From Paramecium octaurelia (Eukaryota; Ciliophora; Oligohymenophorea; Peniculida; Parameciidae), in the NCBI GenBank assembly GCA_905182995.1, contig CAJJDP010000142.1, positions 128,684 through 192,683 on the forward strand: a stretch of 64,000 nucleotides of DNA. The letters run 5' to 3'. Shown here in pieces: positions 34,559 through 45,917 of this stretch (within the stretch, counting starts at the first letter, position 1; the number at the start of each line of letters is the position of its first letter). The position numbers and the translations under genes are program-made. The notes beneath the pieces were generated by a model that saw nothing but the letters and a program-made list of their open reading frames with translations, did no database searches and had not been told where the DNA came from.

Positions 34559-35166
34559 ATGAATATTTTAATTGAAGATATCATCCTTAGTTTGAATCTA
34601 GATACAATCATTTATCAAATCTTAAATTAATTTTTGAATTGCAATAAAAAATCAATAATTCTAAATTTAGCAGTTTTATAAGACAATCAAAAATGTATTA
34701 CATCATATTATTGTCTATTCTAAACACTGTTTGAGTAAAATTAAGCTGAAATCAGTTAATTAAACATGCTTAATGTGCTTAAATGACAATAATTATGAGT
34801 TATCATAAGAAACAAATATCTCAAGAAGTTTATTTAACCAAGGAGTTATATAAGGATAAGTTTCGAATATAACTATATTTTTAATATTAATCAATGACTG
34901 ACATCTCATATGATATTTCCACGTTGTTTCTTATTATGATAATGTCTGATGCTATAAGAAGTTATTTGATATTCATGTGTTTTATCAGCCAACTCTTATG
35001 TATTCATATCTCTGTAGTCAATTCAGCGTTAGTAGTTTACAATAACTGACAAGAATAGTGATATTTGAAGGACTTCCAGATCGTATGATTTCTATTGCCT
35101 GAATTGATCATCTTTTAATTTATGGTTCAGAGATGTTTGAATTCAATTTTAATAAAATTAATTAAT
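34559..35166 (+). other. Two short ORFs, possibly a decayed gene
   Basis: An ATG at 34559 opens a 75-codon frame (MNILIEDIILSLNLDTIIYQ...) ending at TGA 34784-34786. A second ATG overlaps that stop (ATGA) and opens an 88-codon frame (MTIIMSYHKKQISQEV..., ending ...SVVNSALVVYNN). They could be two tiny genes, one frameshifted gene or relics. Nothing is recognised, and the remaining ~120 bp contain no frame. Confidence 0.35.
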
Positions 35167-36310
35167 ATGGCTTAACTTAATAAAAGGAAGTAATCTAAAT
35201 CTTTGGATGATAGTGAAGTAGCAATTATCAAATTAAGTGATAGTATAGGGTGAAGCAGTCTAAGGTAGGTGGGTAAAGGAAGAACATCAGAGATTTGTAG
35301 AAGCATTGAGTTTACATGGAAAGAATTGGAAGAAAGTAGAAGACTATGTTGGTACAAGAAGTGGAGCATAAATAAGGTACCTTTACAAATGATAGCTATT
35401 GAAGGTCTCATGCTCAGAAATTTTTCAATCGTTTGGAGAAAGAATTTCACAAACAGATTAATGGACTGAAGAGTTCTGAGATTAAAGAAATCTTTGTGAA
35501 TAAGATGTTTCATTAATATTCTGAAGAAGAATAAATGTAAATAAAATAGAAGAATAACTCTATTATGGGTATGCACTTATATCTTATATATTTATTTTTA
35601 GATGTATCCGAAGATGAAATGCTACTAAATGCAGAGTCTATGTAAGCCGAGTCTAATCAATAATAACAATAAATCAAAGCCCAATTGGAATAGGGTATTT
35701 TAGACCTCAATTTACCTGAATAGCAAACTCACAATCCCACTAAGGAATAAGTCACAAAATATTAATAATAATAATTGAAAATACAAAATAAACTCTAAGA
35801 TGTATCAGATCTCTGTCAAATACCAGATGAACTTCTCAAAGAAATATGTAATCTACATAAGGAAAAGGGATAGATCATGGCTCTCCAATAGATTCAAAAT
35901 GCTTATAAGTCTATTTCAGAAATTGTTCAAAATGATGAAGAATAAAATCAACAGCAATCAATACAGCAAGAATAAAATAACCCTGCCAATTCTGATCACA
36001 AAAAAAGTGAAGAATCAAGACCAGGAAATGATGAGTCCTTCTTTCATTTTATCATGTATTCAATATCTCATAATAACCCAGGGCGAAAATTTCAAAGTAT
36101 TTAAACAACAGAAAATTGAGTTTATCTGATTTAATCAATGTACAAAAATCGGAAAAAGAAATCTAAAAAGATTCTAATCAATTAAAACCTGATGCATTGT
36201 AAGAGGCAGAAGGATAAAGAAGTAGAAAATAATCATTTACTTTTTATAACGATTAAGACGAAGAGAATGAAGTTCGATATTTGAATCTTAAGAAAACTAA
36301 AAAAGATTGA
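35167..36310 (+). CDS. SHAQKYF-class Myb/SANT DNA-binding protein
   Basis: Four introns (31, 28, 33 and 26 nt) leave 1026 nt, giving 341 residues. Residues ~20-75 are a single Myb repeat: RWVKEEHQRFVEALSLHGKN, then WKKVEDYVGTRSGAQIRSHA, then QKFFNRLEKE. The SHAQKFF motif is the hallmark of the plant CCA1/LHY/RVE and protist SHAQKYF class, which bind DNA as single-repeat factors. The remaining ~260 residues are Gln/Asn/Glu-rich and probably disordered. It is probably a transcription factor; its targets are unknown. Confidence 0.9.
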
Positions 36311-37137
36311 GATTAAACTATATAATATAGTCTATTTTATATTTTACATTTTATTAATAGAATCGTTTAAATGTAGAATTATATGCTTCCTCCATAAAAT
36401 TGTGAAATATCTATAATCAAATTTAAGTTTTGTCATAAATTTTTTTTTTCATTTTTAGAGGATAGTAAATTATGAGTTAAAGGTTTTTTAATAAGGATTG
36501 GGTAATTTTTTATTCAAAACCTAAAATTTATATGAATATAACAATTATTTAATGATCTATGAAATATCTATTAACAGGTAAGATAAAAGACAATAGTTAG
36601 AAAGATGGTCTATTTATGAAATATAAATATGCCTTTTTAACTAGAAAGCCTCATAAGAATAGTTATCATTAAGTAAACAGTTGTTTTGACTCATGCAACA
36701 CTTCATAAATAAAATCATAACTTAATTAGTATGAAATAACAATTTATTATTTAATTATAAAGAAGTAAAATTTTCTTGTTATTAGTTTTTTAAATATATA
36801 ATATTCAACATTTTAAAAAAATCTCTAATTTATTAAACATAAGTAAAAATATGCAACTATAAAATTGATTTCTTGAGAAGCATTTGGAGTTAAAGGATTT
36901 GTTTGATAAGTATAAAAGTATGATCTACACCATATTTTAGGAAAATGTAATGTTGCAAATTGATAAGAATCTTTGATTATTATTAGTATTTAGAAATAAT
37001 CAATAAAATTATAGGATTATGTTTAAGGCATATTTTATTTCAAGTGAATTAATGGAGAGAGAGAATCATCAAAATGGATTAGTAAATTATATGTGGAGCG
37101 TTAATTTTAGAATTATGTTTATGTTAATGAAAATATA
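36311..37137. other. Intergenic, with a short relic-like frame
   Basis: About 830 AT-rich bp, including a run of ten T near 36440. Around 36,870-36,980 (plus) a short helical reading (EKHLELKDLFDKYKSMIYTI) lies between in-frame TGAs and could be a gene relic. The ORF extending beyond 37019 on the plus strand is antisense to the desaturase. Confidence 0.5.
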
Positions 37138-38263
37138 TCATAAGATCTTACCCACGTGGATTTTATATCCAAATTTATTTAATTCTCTGTTAATAATTTT
37201 GGCAGCATGGGGCAATCTATAAAATGGAATTTGGGGGAATAAATGATGTTCTGTTTAGAATTGCATGCCTCCCATCAACAAATTGGATAACCAATCTATA
37301 TAGATTTAATTAAAATACCTGTCCAATCATAATTTCTAGAGGTGATGATTTAATGTTCAATGAATGGCTTGTCAATCTTGTTGTAGAATTTATATTCTCT
37401 TTCATGATTTCCAATGAGAATGCATGCACTGAAGAATCCTGCAATATATTGTGCAACCAAATAGATCCAAATTTTTTATTAGAATACAATTATCTGATGC
37501 AACAACACGTAGAGAATGTCAATTTTATTGTAGGATGCAATGACTGAATCAACCTTCCATTTTAAATAGAGGAATCCATATTACCACATTTAATATGTGT
37601 GATCGATGTCATCATCCTTACCAATTCTGTTTGTGAAAATGTGATGGTTGTTATGTTTGAATTACCACCAGTCTGTAGAGAATCCATGGATGATACCATA
37701 AGGAATGGAGAGCTTATACAACAATGGATGTCGATTATGGTTGGTTGAATGGCCTTACCATCTAAGTGATATATTATTACATATAAATACCCAGCCACTA
37801 TTTAAGTTAATGCAATTGTTGGTATGGCTATGTACCAATCTGTTGTGACACCAAGATATAATCCAAGGCTCAACGCTACGAGGAGAAGGATTTCAATGGT
37901 CCAATCTGGTTAGAAGAGATCTTTGACTTGCTTCTTGATATGAGAATAACGTTTGCTGTCTTCTGATTCCTTAAGATCAGTACGCACAACTTTTTAGGAT
38001 TTTAATATTTTCAATGCCTTCTTTGAATGTAGACATCTAAAACATAGGAATCAAAGTACCTAAAATATTCTGTAATGTCTTATTTCTCATCTTTCATTTT
38101 ATCAAAGAAGCTTTTTCCTGCAGGGTGTTTAGGAACATATTCTGTAACATCAAATTCCTTGTTTTTGTATATAAATCTATAGACCTAACATTAGTGTTAA
38201 ATTTACTTCTTTATTCTCAGGTGTTTGAATTCCATTATTGTTTGGTTCTGGTAATGGTGACAT
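37138..38263 (-). CDS. Cytochrome b5-fusion front-end fatty acid desaturase
   Basis: Front-end (delta-5/6/8-type) desaturases insert double bonds into fatty or sphingoid chains at the ER. Introns of 22, 23, 29 and 23 nt leave 1029 nt, giving 342 residues. The N-terminal cytochrome b5 domain has VYRFIYKNKEFDVTEYVPKH with the haem motif HPAG. The membrane desaturase domain carries three His boxes: GHSTNHNRH (box 1), WWQFKHNNHHIFTN (box 2) and the diagnostic Gln-type box 3, MQFQTEHHLFPQIP. The Q in place of the first His of box 3 is typical of front-end enzymes. All iron ligands appear present. The chain position cannot be told from sequence. Divergent from the next gene by 78 bp. Confidence 0.93.
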
Positions 38264-38341
38264 CTGATATTCTAATAAATTATTTATATCTTTATTAAAT
38301 TTTGCTTGATTATTTCACTCTAAGTATATAATATATATTTT
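38264..38341. promoter_or_regulatory. 78-bp divergent intergenic spacer
   Basis: An AT-rich spacer between the start codons of the desaturase (minus) and the next gene (plus). It must hold both promoters. Confidence 0.35.
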
Positions 38342-39414
38342 ATGAATAAGAATAATAATCGAAATGAGGAATTAATAAGAGAGCAATATTGTAGAACTTA
38401 AGCAGAGAGAATTCTGGACAAGCAGCTTTTCAAAAAGACTAAAGTAATTTAATAAGTTAAGTAGGGTTAACAATTGCATTAAGTGGAGAAATAGATTTAT
38501 GGAGATTAGAACAAAAAAGTGAAAGCTGAAGAGAGTTCATAAAAAGAATAGATGAGTTGCTAATAAGCTATGTGCTTAGTACTCAAATATCTAAATAATG
38601 ATAACAAAATATTCACAGCTTTGAATAAAATTAAGTTGCTAATTAAGGAATTTAAAAACAAATTCTATGATTATCATTTATTGTAGATCCTTTATTGCTT
38701 GTCAATCACAAAGTATCAATTCAAGTAACACGAATGCGATCAATTGGTTATTGACATTTTTGAACTCTGTCAAATTCCTAAGCACATTTAAATTATAGAC
38801 ATACTAAAAATTCAATTGATTATTAAGATCAACCTTTAAACTGACGACACCTTTTAATTTAACAACGTATTGAAGGAATTAAAGAAGATTATAGATGATT
38901 TAAATACTGCCTAAGTGTTGGAACCTGTAGATATTAAACAACAGAACTCATTGTAATAAATCGAAGCTTATGAATATGAAATTGTGCAAGATTTTGAATA
39001 GTTTCTGGTATTATTATTCGTTTATAGTAGAATAACAAAGAGTTTCATATGAAATAAAGATAACAATATGTGTTGAATTGCTTAGAGGTGTTGGTAGATC
39101 AATTTAAATATTAATGGGCAAAGACAAGTATTCACACATTCATTCAGAATTTGAATTTTAATCAAAAGTATTGGTTTTGTACTTAAAATAGATAGTTTTT
39201 TGATGAATAATTCAGAGTGCAAATAGATGTTATCATAAGCAAGATTTAGAATGCCAAGATTCTGTATACAGCCAGTAATGAAAGGGAGAAGGCTTAGAGT
39301 GCTAAACTGATGCAGGACTACTTGAAGCCTATCCATGATGTTGTAGATTGTCGGGCCATAGTTAACACTGGAGATGGTTTGGATTAGTGGGGTTTGAAGC
39401 AAACTGGATTGTGA
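38342..39414 (+). CDS. Hypothetical helical protein
   Basis: A 20-nt intron (39008-39027), one of the shortest in the window, leaves 1053 nt, giving 350 residues. The N-terminal ~60 residues are basic and polar. The rest is predicted all-helical with a repeat-like rhythm (NKIFTALNKIKLLIKEFKNK, then ECDQLVIDIFELCQIPKHIQ, then FNNVLKELKKIIDDLNTAQV), which could be a divergent helical-repeat solenoid. No Cys/His motif, signal peptide or membrane segment is visible. Family not recognised. Confidence 0.75.
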
Positions 39415-39601
39415 TTATTATTGACATTAATGTATTCTAAGGGAGTTGAAAATAAAAATATATTTCAGTCGGGAAGTGTTATATCATTATATTCATGTCG
39501 AAGCGTTTAAAGTCATCATAATTATTGTGAATGAATTGATTATAAATAATTATATAGCTAGAACATCCACGAAATAATATGGGTTTAATTCCAATTAATT
39601 T

Positions 39602-41143
39602 ATGCTTTATAATAGTTTTTTTAAAACGAAGAATCAGAGTCCTCACAATGGGAGAACAAAGCCATAAATGCGCTAAAGCTCGATTGAAAAAGCAAAGAAG
39701 GACAGACCACGACCATTGTTATCTAGCAAAATTGATTAATTCGAAAAGGAAGCCATATTGAGTATGATGAATAGTAAAAAGAAATCCGTTAGCAAAAGAC
39801 TTGTAATGATATTGGTTAACTTAGAAAACAGAATAAGGAATAGACACTTTAGATGATTACTTATATTTAGATTCATACATCACTAATAAATAATCTAAAT
39901 CTAGATCATTCAGCAATGCATTCCCATCTACTAAAAGTGCAGATAGAAAAAACAATATTCTTAATAATAACAACACTAGTAAAAGACAGAAAAGTAGTAA
40001 TCAGAAGCAATCACTTGAGGATGATACAGGGCCTGATAATTTCCCATTGTAGTTTCAAAAGATAAAACTTCTTGGGAAAGGTGGCTTCTCCATGGTTTGG
40101 CTGGGAGAACATAAAACTACAAAAATGAGGGTTGCAATTAAATAAATTAAATAATCCACCGCAAATCAAACTTACCTCCGTGAAATTTGGTTTGGATCTC
40201 ATTTTTTTGACAATGGGATTCCGAAACCATAATTCAAGTCAACCTTAGGAATCAAAAGTCTAGTCTAATATTTGGGATTTGAAATCGGAAGTACTGATAC
40301 CTGGATTTTCACTGAGGTATGTGGAGAGAATCTGAAAAATACTCTCTATGAGTTGAAAGGATAACAAATTAAAAATGAAATTGTATACAAAGTAATTAAT
40401 CATGTCAATATTCAAGATGATCTAAAAACCATTATACATAAGTTTAAAATAAGATCTCAACATTTTAAAAAGAATAATCAAAGATGTCGCTCATGCTTTA
40501 ATATTATTAACTGAATAACGGATTGTTCATTGCGATCTTAAAACAGAAAACATACTCATTAAAAAATCTAAATGTCTTAATGGAACTTATCAAATTACCT
40601 AAACCAAATTAATTGACTATGGGAGTAGTTTCATATTTGACGATCTCTCCCAATTCTCTATGGCAACTCCTGAATATATGGCTCCGGAAATCTTAAATTA
40701 CGTTTTATATGAAAATGGCAAGGATTATGATGTAAAACTATACAAAGTCTTATAAAATTACTATAAACCTTGGGTCATAGACATATGGTCATTGGGTTGC
40801 GTAATTTTAGAAATTGTTTATGGGATTCCTCTCTGGTTGAACAATAAAATCATAGTGAAGCAACACAATAAGGAAGTAATGGAGCAAGGCTTATTTGCTG
40901 TAAAGAATAGGGCTTTCGATTAAATCATTTACAAGCAGGCTCATGTAGTAAAAAATTTAGACTACTTTCTGGACAATAATTATTCAGGTATTGCTATTTT
41001 GCTTATTAAGAGGAATTAAAGTAGATTTAGAAATTAGACTGTTATTACGAGAAATGCTTACTATTGATCCTGATAAAAGAATTGCTCCTCATACTATTAT
41101 TGAATTTCTTTAACCTACTAAAGGAAGAATGAAAACTGAATGA
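39602..41143 (+). CDS. Protein kinase with DYG instead of DFG
   Basis: Introns of 22, 25 and 25 nt leave 1470 nt, giving 489 residues. The N-terminal ~140 residues are basic, Ser/Asn-rich and disordered. The kinase domain has a glycine loop LLGKGGFSMVWLGEH, catalytic lysine RVAIKQIKQ, catalytic loop IVHCDLKTENILI, activation segment LIDYGSSFIFDD and ATPEYMAPEIL, then WVIDIWSLGCVILEIVYG and the closing MLTIDPDKRIAPHTIIEFL. All catalytic residues are present; DYG replaces DFG, which is compatible with activity. The spacing and long linkers resemble CMGC/SRPK-like ciliate kinases, but no closer family can be named. The last intron needs a GAG 3' end. Confidence 0.85.
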
Positions 41144-41650
41144 TTTAATATAAATATTTAGATTTGTATCTTCTTCGTAGGAACTTACTTTAAAAAATCA
41201 GTATTTATATTTTAATGAATAATATTTTTATTTTTGCGATACATCTGTCATTGTTTACTTGAATATTATTCATTTTGAAATGATATCGCCTTTATTATTT
41301 ACTTATTTGAAATTATTTAAGAATATTATTCAAGACGGAATTTAAATAAATCATTATTAAAGTTCGAATTAAATGATTACTAAAATAGATTATATATTAT
41401 CACTAAGGGAACAATTTAAGTACGAATCATGAAAATGAGTTATAAAATATAATCTTAATTTCAGGATTTTATTGAAGAAGAAATTTAAAAATTCCAAGTA
41501 TACGGAGCTAATCACTCCTTCTTTTAGAAATTAAAGATTTACATTCTCCGTACATTGTTTAAGTTATTTCCTTTGTTTTTCTAGATTTTACGACGAAGAG
41601 CTAGATTGATTTTGATTATATAATAAATTAATTTTCAAAAGAAATATTAA
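41144..41650. other. Intergenic, nothing recognised
   Basis: About 500 bp of AT-rich DNA. A 7-bp inverted repeat (TACGGAG / CTCCGTA, near 41500 and 41551) flanks ~45 bp, probably chance. No coding frame. Confidence 0.5.
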
Positions 41651-43219
41651 ATGAAAAAGCAATCAATATCTACAACTGCAACGCTTCCAATACCATATTT
41701 TAAGGTGTATTTCAAAATTCATTATCACACTCAACCCGGAAAAGCAATTTATATTGTAGGAGATTGCAGTATTCTTGGCAATTGGGTTCCTACTAAAGGA
41801 CTGCGACTATAATGGAATGAGGTATTATTTGAATAGTATTTTAAAACAGAATGATGAATGGACAATTTGTATAAAAATAGATCGATCCAAATATTCCAAA
41901 ATAGAGTATAAATTCATAGTTAACAATTACGATTATCCTAATATCAGTGATACTCTATGGGAACCTGGAGAAAATAGAGTAATCACCAATCATATGATTT
42001 AGAATGAGACAAAGTCTGAATATTTTAATTGTATTTACTATAATTAATTATTAAAGGTGAATATTGGGGGTATAGAACAATTAAATTGAAATTAAATTAC
42101 AACTTACCTGAAAAACAAAGAATGATGGTTATAGGGAGTATAGAGTCATTAGGTTAATGGATTCATCCAGTACTAATGAAATAATAAACGAAAATAGACA
42201 TATGTAATTTTTGATTCAGTAACATTAGTAAACGGGGAGTCAGTGTAACAATGGTCCATCTCCTTCATCGTAGACTCAATGAATTTCTCATTCCGATATT
42301 TTTATGTCATTAGGAATGATGACACAGGTTCAATGATATGGGAAAGAGGCAATGGAAGATATTTGAAGTCAAGCGATCTCAGATCCTTTCGATAAGTTCA
42401 GGATCAATATGCCAAATCTCCAATTAAAATCAAAACTCAATTGTTGACTGCCTGTTAACATTTGAGACTTCACAACAAGAAAAATGGATCATTTTGTTCA
42501 GAAAAGCAATAAAAATTTAACAAAGAAACTAGTATGGGTTATTCATTTTCGGATAAGGAACCTTCGTTTTTTTACTATGAGTCCTTTGGAAGACTGAACA
42601 AACTGGATTGGAATTTCGTTGTTCAATTCTCCATCACTCAAATAAATGAAAACATCATCATAGGTCCTTACCCACAAAATGAATAAGATATAATCAACTT
42701 GAGTAACTAAGGAATCAGAGCTGTCCTAAATCTACAAACAAGATTGGATGTCTATCACAGAGGAGTAGATTGGGATGAAATCTTATCTAGTTACAAGAAA
42801 CACAATATTTATATGAAGAACTTTGAAATCTTTGATATGGATCCACAAGATTTTGAAAAAAAAATATCTAAAGCAGTTTAAATTCTCAAAAAACTAATTA
42901 ACCAGTATGAAATTGTGTACATTCATTGCACTTCAGGAATTGGAAGAGCACCCTCACTTGCAGTGATATATTTGTCATCTGTCCTACAAATTCCCTTGGA
43001 TGAAGCAATAGCCTTCGTGAAAAGTAAGAGAGAGCACTTTTACATCAATCTAAGTATTTATAGTATATATTCAAAGGTATGCTCAAAAAAGCTCTTCAAA
43101 AAACGATGATCTACAACAACGGTCTAGGATATGATTAAATCCCTGAAATTAACGAATTTTAAATATAAAGCTCTGGCCATGTGTTAATATAATAATTTGA
43201 TTATAATATACTTTGTTGA
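41651..43219 (+). CDS. Laforin-like glucan phosphatase with two CBM20 domains
   Basis: Laforin-type enzymes remove phosphate from glycogen or starch-like glucans. Introns of 28, 26, 25 and 23 nt leave 1467 nt, giving 488 residues. Residues ~15-130 are a CBM20 starch-binding domain: FKIHYHTQPGKAIYIVGDCS, then ILGNWVPTKGLRLQWNE, ending LWEPGENRVI. A second CBM20 follows (IKLKLNYNLPEKQRMMVIGS, then IESLGQWIHP, and later SMIWERGNGRY). The C-terminal phosphatase has an intact active site, YIHCTSGIGRAPSLAVIYLS (HCx5R). Human laforin has only one CBM20. If the last intron is not spliced, the protein ends at 43109 with a different short tail. Confidence 0.88.
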
Positions 43220-43659
43220 GTTAGAAAAGGATATGTTTAATAAATCTATTAGATTTTATCATAAATCAAATATTCTTCTTCAATATTTACTCTAATTCTA
43301 AATTTCCAATTAAAATTATAAATTTATCATATCACATTATTATATTCATGGATTTCAATACTAAATGATGACATTATTACTATTGTTATATATTCAAAGG
43401 TAAAGTATGAGAGTTAGAAATAATTCCTAACCGAAAAAGATAGGGTTTATAAAATAATAAAATCCAATTTTTACAATTTTCTTTTTTTTGAAAACTTAAC
43501 TACTGCTCTTTAATCTCTCTTTGTAAGTTATATGAATGACTATTTAAACTTCATCAATAATAAAGGATGGCAAATTCAACTTTTAATATGACTCCATAGC
43601 AAGTGCGAGATACAATTGTCATGATATTTGAAGCATGTAGTTGATGATAAATTTGCTGT
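43220..43659. other. Intergenic, nothing recognised
   Basis: About 440 AT-rich bp downstream of the laforin-like gene, with no supported frame. Confidence 0.5.
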
Positions 43660-43941
43660 TCATGTTCCTAGGGCTTAATACAAGCTAGTCCTACCACATT
43701 CCAAAGTATTGTTAAATTGATGTTCCTTAAGGTAGATTAACAAAAAAAATGACTTAATTAGTTCCTGTTGAGTATTATGCAGTATCTGAGAAAGGTGATC
43801 CATTAATTTAACATTCTCTTGCTGTTGGTTAGTTGATGAATAGTATGGGCATTTAAAATCATCAATATGGACTGATTTCATTATTAAAATAGTACTCACT
43901 ACAGCAAGAACGATGATCTGATTAACAAGCATTCCATTCAA
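43660..43941 (-). CDS. Small hypothetical protein with N-terminal signal/anchor
   Basis: A TGA-free 282-nt frame (93 residues) from ATG at 43941. It begins MNGMLVNQIIVLAVVSTILI, a typical signal peptide or anchor, followed by a polar Gln/Asn-rich region with few Cys. It could be secreted or membrane-anchored. More exons may follow downstream of the TGA. No family is recognised, and the short length keeps the confidence low. Confidence 0.4.
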
Positions 43942-44193
43942 AAACTTAAGCGATTATACATTTATTCATAATATATTTTTCAATGATAACTTTCATAGTT
44001 GATTCTTTCATTGATTGTTTTTTAATTATTAAGGCCTTTGAGATTTCTTACAATGCATAAACTGTTATAATGTCCACAATAGATCATTAGATAGAATTAG
44101 ATTAAAAAATATAATAAGATTAAAATGTAAGTAAGAATTATATTTTAACAAAATCCTATATGTATATATTGTAAATATTTAAAATTTATAATT

Positions 44194-45536
44194 TCATATT
44201 CTAAAACCAGATTAATAACTTGCATTTTATTATCCTTACCTAATAAATTGAGAATCCCCTTATTTTAATAGGAGTCCTTTTGGAATGAATTCTCCAACTT
44301 ATTGTAAATGTTCTTGAAGAATACGATTTTTTTCCTCTTCCACTACTAATTATTTATAAGCCTCTTCTCTTCTTTATCTTTCTAGCTATTCAATTTCTTT
44401 CTGCTTTTCCATTTGATACATTTCCAATTTCTATTGCCATAATCTTTCAACTTCTCTTTTATGTTCCATTTCCTTCATTCTTCGTTTTTATTATCCTAAT
44501 TATTCAAGCTTATCATCCTCAGCAAACTTTCTCATCATTTGATCTCTGAAATCTCTTTCCATCTATTATTCTTCCTCCTTTTATCTTTACTTTTTTAATC
44601 GTGCTTCTTGTTCAGCCTACTGCATCTCTCTTTTCTAAAACTCTCTCTTATTAGCTTCATCAATATCTTTTTATCTCTACTAAGCATCGTATTATTCTTG
44701 ATAGAGTTGAAATCTAAGTTCAGTTAGTAATTCTGCTTCTTATCTTCTTCTTTCCTCCTCTTCCTTCAATTTTTGGAATATCTTATCTCTAAAGAAATTT
44801 GTAAAGACTTATACTTAGCTGCATTTTCTTCTTATTTTTTCACTTTAATTTCATGAGCCTGTCTATCCTTTTCTTTGATAAAATCTAAATATTTCTGATT
44901 CTCTTCTCTTTCCCTTTATTTCATTCTAAATATCAATTCTGCTTTTTCTCTTAAAGCATTTTGCATATCTGAGAAAGCAATTTTCTTCTTTTTAGCCTAA
45001 TCCTCTAAAAACCTGCGATCCTCATTAATTAATTGTTGAATGACTCTATTAACTTGTTCCTTCTCATAAATGTATTATTCTTTGGCTTCATCTCTTAATT
45101 GCTCATGTTCCTTCATTTATTTTTATAATGTCTATTGATGATGATGAATTCAAATACGTATTTCCCATCTAGTCTTTATTAGAGTCTAAATTTTTCTTTG
45201 GATCTTTCTTCCTCTTGTTCCCTTTTCAACTTTTCAAGAATAGCTGCTTCTATCTCACTTTCTTATTTCTATTTTGAAAATATAACTGACTATAAATACC
45301 AACTCTTAAATTCTCCTCAACTATTGCTCAGCTAATTATTAAGTTCTCTCTTTGGTCACATATGCAGTCTAAACTTTTTATTTAAGTAGTTTGATTTCCT
45401 CACTCTCAGCACAAATTCTTTCAATTTCTCTTCTCCTTTTCTCTTCTTCAACTTTTCGTTTTTGCAATTCTCTTGCTAATTGATCTTCTAATGAATAAGG
45501 ATCTGTTATTGGATTTCTATTCGAATTATGAATCAT
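44194..45536 (-). CDS. MNS1-like ciliary coiled-coil protein (TPH domain)
   Basis: From ATG at 45536 the protein reads MIHNSNRNPITDPYSLEDQL, then coiled coil including EIKLLKQKVQTAYVTKERTQ and QLAEQQLRRIQEL. This 'LKxKVxxAYVTKERxxQLAE' block is typical of trichohyalin/plectin-homology (TPH) proteins such as MNS1. At least one intron (~31 nt near 45260-45290) is needed. The C-terminus contains VGEFIPKGLLLKQGDSQFI, matching the short 'PKG-L' end of this group. MNS1 and relatives are microtubule inner proteins of the ciliary doublet, so a role in the axoneme is likely. The exact exon structure of the central region was not fully resolved. Confidence 0.75.
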
Positions 45537-45917
45537 ATGATAATAATTTTAATTTTAATATTCATTTTTAAACATAACCTTGAATAAGCGAAGGTAGATT
45601 AGAAATATGCTAACTCTTTATGGGGTGTAATTTTTATTATGAAAAATTAGTAGCTTGTGATTTCATAATGAAATCGATAGTTTCAAGTTTAAATAATATT
45701 ATTCAGTGCTATTCGAGTATGATTATAACTTCAAGTTAATGTTATCTTTAAAAATAATATAATTCCTTTTAAAATAGAATTCTAAGTGCAGAGTATGCAC
45801 CCATTCCCCTAAAAGTTCTTAGTTTAAATCATGAATACTAAGTTCCATAATTTTTCAAAGACTTTCAGAATTTAAAATAGATTCTTATTGTTATTGAATA
45901 TAAATACTTGAAAAAAA
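45537..45917. other. Intergenic, nothing recognised
   Basis: About 380 AT-rich bp between the start of the MNS1-like gene and the stop of the UBL gene. It is the only upstream space for the MNS1-like promoter. No motif was noted. Confidence 0.5.

Noticed and set aside
37019..37222. Plus-strand ORF of 67 codons with hydrophobic segments
   Set aside because: It overlaps in antisense the C-terminal coding region of the desaturase, including the TEHHLFP box.
41500..41557. Short inverted repeat as a terminator or hairpin RNA
   Set aside because: Only 7 bp of matching arms separated by ~45 bp; expected by chance in AT-rich DNA with few GC stretches.
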